NCBI GenBank assembly: GCA_036651815.1
Contig: JAVVXB010000005.1
Span: forward strand, 1 to 64,000
DNA from: JAVVXB01 sp036651815
Lineage (GTDB): Bacteria > Bacillota > Clostridia > Christensenellales > CAG-138
Direction: 5' to 3'
DNA length: 64,000 nt
How positions within the stretch are numbered: the stretch's first letter is position 1; each line of letters begins with the position of its first letter. Under the pieces are notes generated by a model. It saw only the letters and a program-made list of their open reading frames with translations, had not been told where the DNA came from and made no database searches. Below, in pieces: positions 59,658-64,000 of this stretch. The translations under genes were made by a program, and so were the position numbers.

Positions 59658-60605
59658 TCAGCTTTTTCGATAATCGAAATATTTTCCTTCCGCACGCGGC
59701 GCTCGAGAGGATTTTGAGAACAGCACCAGCGTAATCAACGTGACCACATATGGAAACAGCTTCAGCGTTAGCGGCGGCATCATTGCCAGCGAAGGAATCA
59801 GCTGTGACACCTGCGCCAAAGTAAGCGCGAAGCCAAAGAAAAGCGTGGAAAGCAATATGCCTCCGGTTCTCCATTGACCAAAAATCAGCGCGGCTATCGC
59901 CAGAAATCCAAGTCCCGCAACAGAGCCGTTGCACTGTCCGGCAACAGTGAGCGTATAGACACCGCCGCCCATTCCGGCGCAAATCCCGGAGAGCAATACG
60001 CCCGTGTACCGCATCTTTGCCACGTTCACGCCACCAGCCTCCGCTGCTTCCGGGTACTCGCCGCAAGCGCGCAGACGCAACCCGAACGGTGTCTTGGCAA
60101 TCACATAGGCGCTGATCCCCAACACCGCAATAATCAGCCAGGTGGTGGGATAGGTATCCCGGAAAAACAGCTCGCCAATGAATGGAATATCCTCCAGTAG
60201 GGGAATGTCCACACGCGTCATGCTGTTGATGACCAGATTGCTCGTACCGATGAATTTTCGGGAGGTATAAACAACGAGCGCAGTAGCCAACAAGTTGATT
60301 GCAATTCCGCTAATGGTCTGATCCGCATTCAGCGTGATGCTTGCAAACGCATGCAGCAGCGAAAAAATCGCCCCGGCACCCATTGCCAGTAAAACGCCAA
60401 GCCATGCAGCGGGTATATAGCCGATACTCGGCGCCAAAAAGCGCACGGTTAAGCAAGCAAGATACGAACCAATCACCATAAGGCCTTCAAGACCAATATT
60501 GATGATTCCGCTTCTTTCGGAATAGAGTCCCCCCAGCGCGGTAATAAGCAGTGGCATGGCGTAACCCACGGCGTAGGGAGCGATCTGTACAATAGACTGC
60601 CACAT
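59658..60605 (-). CDS. nupQ: Nucleoside ABC transporter permease (NupQ type)
   Basis: A 315-residue permease with about eight spans. AMPLLITALGGLYSERSGIINIGLEGLMVIGSYLA and LRACGEYPEAAEAGGVNVAKMRYTGVLLSGICAGMGGGVYTLTVAGQC are the hallmarks of BMP-linked nucleoside permeases (ribose-type BPD 2 family). It forms the channel with NupP and is powered by NupO. It lies 3 bp after nupP and 29 bp before deoB. Confidence 0.92.
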   Translation of the reverse strand: MWQSIVQIAPYAVGYAMPLLITALGGLYSERSGIINIGLEGLMVIGSYLACLTVRFLAPSIGYIPAAWLGVLLAMGAGAIFSLLHAFASITLNADQTISGIAINLLATALVVYTSRKFIGTSNLVINSMTRVDIPLLEDIPFIGELFFRDTYPTTWLIIAVLGISAYVIAKTPFGLRLRACGEYPEAAEAGGVNVAKMRYTGVLLSGICAGMGGGVYTLTVAGQCNGSVAGLGFLAIAALIFGQWRTGGILLSTLFFGFALTLAQVSQLIPSLAMMPPLTLKLFPYVVTLITLVLFSKSSRAPRAEGKYFDYRKS

Positions 60606-60608
60606 CGA

Positions 60609-61712
60609 TTACTTTCCCACCTTTCTTGTTCTCCTGCGCTGCCACCATTTCCGGATCCGTTCAAAGTTGGTCTGGATCAATTTGCTGGTTGCAGAGAAAT
60701 AGATAATAATTGCAATGATCGCATCCGCAATCTCTGGTGGAATGCCAGCCATCGAATTCATAAACCCTTTCCCCGTATGCAAAACGCTTAAAAACAGCGC
60801 GGCAAATATGGTACCGATCGGCGAATTCCCCGCCAAGATGGCAACCGCAATTCCATCAAACCCTTGGCTGGGCAATACGCCAATCTGCATGTTTGTGTTA
60901 TAACCAGCATAGCATGCAGCACCGGCAAGACCGGCCAGTAGCCCTGAAATCGTCATTGATTTGATGACATTGCCTTCCACGTTGATTCCGTTGCACTCCG
61001 CAGCATATTTATTGAATCCAACTGCCTTCATTTCGTATCCAAGTATGGTTTTTTCTAAAATGAAAAGTATCGCTACCGCTGCAAGTATCGCAATCAGTAT
61101 GCCAAGGTTCAGTTGTGAACCACCGGTTGCTTTTGTCAGTGCTTCAACCTTTAGGTTTGCTGCAGCCGGAAATGACACTGACTGGGAATCGATGGTCGCG
61201 GATTTAAAATGATCGAAAACGGTGTTGTAGACAATCCAGTATGCACACCAGTTGAGCATGATACAGGATACCACTTCGTTGACATTGAACTTCGCCTTCA
61301 AAATACCCGAAATAAAACCCCATGTTGCGCCACCGAGCATGGACGACATCAATACAATAGGAAGAAGGATCGCTTTGGACATACCGGTAGGTGCCAGCCA
61401 GTTGCCCACCGCAAGAGCCGCCAACCCGCCCATCAGCATTTGTCCAGACGCGCCAATGTTGAAAAGGCCGGTTCGGAACGAAAGTACCAACGACAGCCCT
61501 GTTAGGATCAGCGGTGCAGAATAGGCGATGGTATTGGCAATGCGGGAAACGCTCATCAGTCCGCCCTTGAACAGGAATCCATAGCCTTTGATCGGATCCA
61601 TGCCACTCACCAGCATCAATATGCTGCCGGCAATCAATCCCATCAGGATCGCAACGAGGGAAGCAATCAGCGCACCATTTGAACCGCTGCGATTGCTACG
61701 TTTAGTTTCCAT
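60609..61712 (-). CDS. nupP: Nucleoside ABC transporter permease (NupP type)
   Basis: A 367-residue permease. SILMLVSGMDPIKGYGFLFKGG, LVLSFRTGLFNIGASGQMLMGGLAA, AKFNVNEVVSCIMLNWCAYWIV and YEMKAVGFNKYAAECNGINVEGNVIKSMTISGLLAGLAGAA are typical of the family. Start 61712 has GGGGGG about 8 nt upstream, inside the end of the ATPase gene (11-bp overlap). A GTG at 61721 is the alternative start. Confidence 0.92.
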   Translation of the reverse strand: METKRSNRSGSNGALIASLVAILMGLIAGSILMLVSGMDPIKGYGFLFKGGLMSVSRIANTIAYSAPLILTGLSLVLSFRTGLFNIGASGQMLMGGLAALAVGNWLAPTGMSKAILLPIVLMSSMLGGATWGFISGILKAKFNVNEVVSCIMLNWCAYWIVYNTVFDHFKSATIDSQSVSFPAAANLKVEALTKATGGSQLNLGILIAILAAVAILFILEKTILGYEMKAVGFNKYAAECNGINVEGNVIKSMTISGLLAGLAGAACYAGYNTNMQIGVLPSQGFDGIAVAILAGNSPIGTIFAALFLSVLHTGKGFMNSMAGIPPEIADAIIAIIIYFSATSKLIQTNFERIRKWWQRRRTRKVGK

Positions 61713-63252
61713 TGGGATCACCCCCCTTTCTGATACCCGCCATCAGCAAGCCTACTTCGTTTTCATCCGTCTTTTTCGCTTCCAATTCGCCCATGCTTTC
61801 GCCGGAATATAAAACGATAATCCGATCCGACAGCTGTAATACTTCATCCAGTTCCAAGGAAACCAGCAGCACCGCCTTGTTGTTGTCGCGTAGCGCAACG
61901 ATCCGCTTATGAACGTATTCAATCGAGCCTACGTCCAAGCCGCGCGTCGGCTGTACCGCAATGATCAAATCCGAACCCTTCTCAATTTCTCTGCCAATGA
62001 TCACCTTCTGCTGATTGCCACCGGAAAGGCTCTGCGCCGTCGACTGCTCGCCATTGCTTGTGCGCACATCGTAATGAGCGATGATTTCCTGTGCATGTGC
62101 CGTAATCGCGTTTTTATCCAGCAGTCCCCGCTTAGAAAACGGTCGCTTTCTCTGTACGCCCAAAATCGCGTTGTCATGGATCGGAAACTCCAACACCAGC
62201 CCACGCTTTTGGCGATCCTCCGGAATATGTGACAAGCCTTTATCAATTCTTTCTGAAATCCGCATATTCAGAACCGATGTCCCGTTGAGCATAATCTCGC
62301 CGCCCTCGACCTTTGTCAACCCCGTGATGGCGTCAACCAATTCTGCCTGCCCGTTTCCGTCCACACCTGCAATTCCAACGATTTCGCCCCTGTGAACCGT
62401 CACGGAAAAGTTCTTAAGTCCCATATGCCCACGCGCATTTTTCACATTGAGCGCCTTCACGGACAGCACCGGCTCGCCCGGTTCTTTTTCTGCTTTGCTT
62501 ACCACCAAGGAAACATCGTGGCCAACCATCATCTTGGCCATTTCTTCCTCGGTTGTATCCTGCACATCGACGGTTCCAATGACTTTCCCCAATCGAATTA
62601 TTGTGCAAACATCCGCGATCTGCTTAATTTCTTTCAGTTTATGCGTGATCAGAAAGATAGACTTTCCCTCCGCAATCAGACTGCGCATGATCTTTATCAA
62701 CTCTTGGATCTCCATTGGTGTCAGCACCGAGGTTGGTTCATCAAAGATCAATATTTCAGCGTTACGATATAACATCTTGATGATCTCTACCCTCTGTTGC
62801 ATACCAACAGAAATGTTCTCGATCTTTGCATTTGGATCGACATCCAATCCATACTTTTCAGAAAGCTGCCGGATTTTTTCAGTCGCCTTTTTGATATCAA
62901 GGGAAATGCCCCGTGTCGGTTCAAGTCCAAGTATGATGTTTTCGGTAACGGTAAACGTTGGTACCAGTTTAAAGTGCTGATGCACCATGCCAATTCCAAG
63001 CTCTGTTGCAACATTTGGGTTCGTGATCTCGACTTGCTTGCCGCGCACAATGATTCTGCCTGAGTCAGCGCGATAAATGCCAAATAACACGCTCATCAAT
63101 GTGGATTTCCCTGCTCCGTTTTCACCGAGTAGTGCATGGATTTCACCATGCCTTAACCCTATGGAAATCTCGTCGTTCGCCCTCTTGTCGGAAAACGTCT
63201 TGACAATGTCATGCATCTCAACGACATATTCTTTCGTATTTTCCTGCCTCAT
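61702..63252 (-). CDS. nupO: Nucleoside ABC transporter ATP-binding protein (NupO type)
   Basis: A 516-residue protein with two ATPase domains. The first has Walker A GENGAGKSTLMSVLFG, signature ISVGMQQRVEIIKML and Walker B ILIFDEPTSVLTP. The second has a degenerate Walker A (GVDGNGQAELVDAITG), signature LSGGNQQKVIIGREI and LIIAVQPTRGLDVGSIEYVHKRI. This is the RbsA/YufO layout. Start 63252 follows AAAGG by about 10 nt; the upstream GTG is less likely. Confidence 0.95.
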   Translation of the reverse strand: MRQENTKEYVVEMHDIVKTFSDKRANDEISIGLRHGEIHALLGENGAGKSTLMSVLFGIYRADSGRIIVRGKQVEITNPNVATELGIGMVHQHFKLVPTFTVTENIILGLEPTRGISLDIKKATEKIRQLSEKYGLDVDPNAKIENISVGMQQRVEIIKMLYRNAEILIFDEPTSVLTPMEIQELIKIMRSLIAEGKSIFLITHKLKEIKQIADVCTIIRLGKVIGTVDVQDTTEEEMAKMMVGHDVSLVVSKAEKEPGEPVLSVKALNVKNARGHMGLKNFSVTVHRGEIVGIAGVDGNGQAELVDAITGLTKVEGGEIMLNGTSVLNMRISERIDKGLSHIPEDRQKRGLVLEFPIHDNAILGVQRKRPFSKRGLLDKNAITAHAQEIIAHYDVRTSNGEQSTAQSLSGGNQQKVIIGREIEKGSDLIIAVQPTRGLDVGSIEYVHKRIVALRDNNKAVLLVSLELDEVLQLSDRIIVLYSGESMGELEAKKTDENEVGLLMAGIRKGGDPNGN

Positions 63253-63375
63253 CCGTCTAATCCTTTCGCTCACTCCCTGCTTAAAAAGCGCTGCCGGTAT
63301 CTCTTGCGCGTCGTACCCTTTTCGATACCGGCAGCCTCCGCCTCAAGCAATTTCCAGAGGAATTCAGTCTACCGA

Positions 63376-64000
63376 TTAGCCCTCGTAGGCCCACTTGGTG
63401 TCAACGACGATCTCGCCGCTCTTGATCTTCTCCAATGCATCTTGGGCTGCTTTTTGTGCTTCCTCACCCAGATTCGGGTTCTTTTCAGGAATGCCTACGC
63501 CGCCGTTGTTGACATCGTAGTACACCAGTTGTCCGCCCGGGAATTTATCCTCGAAGCAGGCAACGATCATATCGTAGGTGGAAACGGAGAGGTTCTTCAT
63601 CGTAGAAGTCAAAACGGCTGAAGAACCATCCGACAGCAGCCCATCTGCATACTGGTCCATATCGCAGCCGGCAGCCCAAACGTCCTCGCCCTTTTCTCTA
63701 CGGGCGACCGCCTCATTGAATCCGCCCAACGTGGTGATTCCGCAAGCACAGTATACAAAGTTGCAACCCTTTTCGTACAACGCCGCCGCAACCTGCTGGC
63801 CAAGCGCTGCATCGTTGAAAGAACCGGACCAAATAACGTTGTCATAATTTGCATTGATCTTGGTTCCGTAAGTCTTGTTGGCATATTCTGCACCTTGGTA
63901 CAAGCCCGTCAGGAAAAGACGCGACGGAACAATATCCAGTCCGAATAATGCGCCCCACTCACCTTCCTTGAGCTGCACGGCAACCGCAACGCCCGCAATA
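63376..64000 (-). CDS. BMP-family nucleoside-binding lipoprotein, C-terminal part
   Basis: The frame continues through the right edge of the window, so the N-terminus (signal peptide and first lobe) is missing. The visible 208 residues include AVQLKEGEWGALFGLDIVPSRLFLTGLYQGAEYANKTYG, NVIWSGSFNDAALGQQVAAALYEKGCNFVYCACGITTLGGFNEAV and AAGCDMDQYADG...VLTSTMKNLSVSTYDMIVACFEDKFPGGQLVYYDVNNGGVGI, the second half of a BmpA/Med-type binding protein. It precedes nupO by 123 bp and should deliver nucleosides to NupPQ. Confidence 0.88.
   Translation of the reverse strand, partial: IAGVAVAVQLKEGEWGALFGLDIVPSRLFLTGLYQGAEYANKTYGTKINANYDNVIWSGSFNDAALGQQVAAALYEKGCNFVYCACGITTLGGFNEAVARREKGEDVWAAGCDMDQYADGLLSDGSSAVLTSTMKNLSVSTYDMIVACFEDKFPGGQLVYYDVNNGGVGIPEKNPNLGEEAQKAAQDALEKIKSGEIVVDTKWAYEG

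Overview
The window looks like chromosomal DNA of an anaerobic Gram-positive bacterium of the Firmicutes, most likely class Clostridia. The evidence is a complete six-gene Rnf ferredoxin:NAD+ oxidoreductase operon, a YtxC-family sporulation protein, many OmpR-type two-component pairs, lipoprotein signal peptides, AGGAGG-type ribosome binding sites and clostridial families (DUF3892, DUF421/DUF4363, rubredoxin-like NADH oxidoreductase, BMP-type nucleoside importer). Base composition is near half GC by eye. I cannot name a genus. I see no tRNA, rRNA, CRISPR array, phage region or intact insertion sequence.

Layout. 0-3.3 kb (minus): ruvA and ruvC, a small membrane protein, and a glycolipid glycosyltransferase overlapping a CrtO-like acyltransferase. 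3.4-6.1 kb: a two-component pair, then a convergent HATPase/STAS regulatory pair. 6.4-12.8 kb: a full phosphate regulon, pstSCAB-phoU-phoB-phoR, overlapping tail to tail with a nadD-yqeK fusion gene. 14.1-16.4 kb: ytxC and a lipoprotein serpin. 16.6-20.2 kb (minus): a MATE exporter, mntP with a long leader, and a radical SAM protein of unknown role. 20.6-25.6 kb: a PrsA/SurA-like lipoprotein, a DUF3892 protein, typA and a GNAT acetyltransferase. 25.8-30.7 kb (minus): rnfCDGEAB. 30.8-37.0 kb: an apparently inactive amidase-3 protein, a zinc phospholipase C-like protein, a SLOG protein, a MATE exporter, DUF4363/DUF421, and a dCMP deaminase-thyX pair.

37.1-43.2 kb (minus): a maltodextrin-type operon (LacI regulator, binding protein, two permeases, malQ). 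43.6-44.9 kb: a rubredoxin-domain NADH oxidoreductase. 45.5-55.1 kb (plus): the least ordinary part. A two-component system precedes a six-gene operon with a propeller-plus-solute-binding lipoprotein, two sugar-type permeases, an HlyD-like adaptor, a MacB-like membrane protein and a VanZ protein; no ATPase is encoded. 55.4-64 kb (minus): a cupin and a nucleoside uptake and catabolism operon (BMP lipoprotein cut by the window edge, nupO, nupP, nupQ, deoB, deoC, cdd, pdp).

Joint function. The pst/pho block senses and imports phosphate. The nup/deo block imports nucleosides and degrades them to pentose phosphates that split to acetaldehyde and glyceraldehyde-3-phosphate. dCMP deaminase and ThyX feed dTMP synthesis. 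Both sugar-type importers lack an ATPase gene and presumably share one encoded elsewhere. Three intergenic regions (20.3, 40.6 and 47.8 kb) carry diverged copies of the same roughly 120-bp element with a conserved GAAAACGCTTTT core, which no gene call explains.
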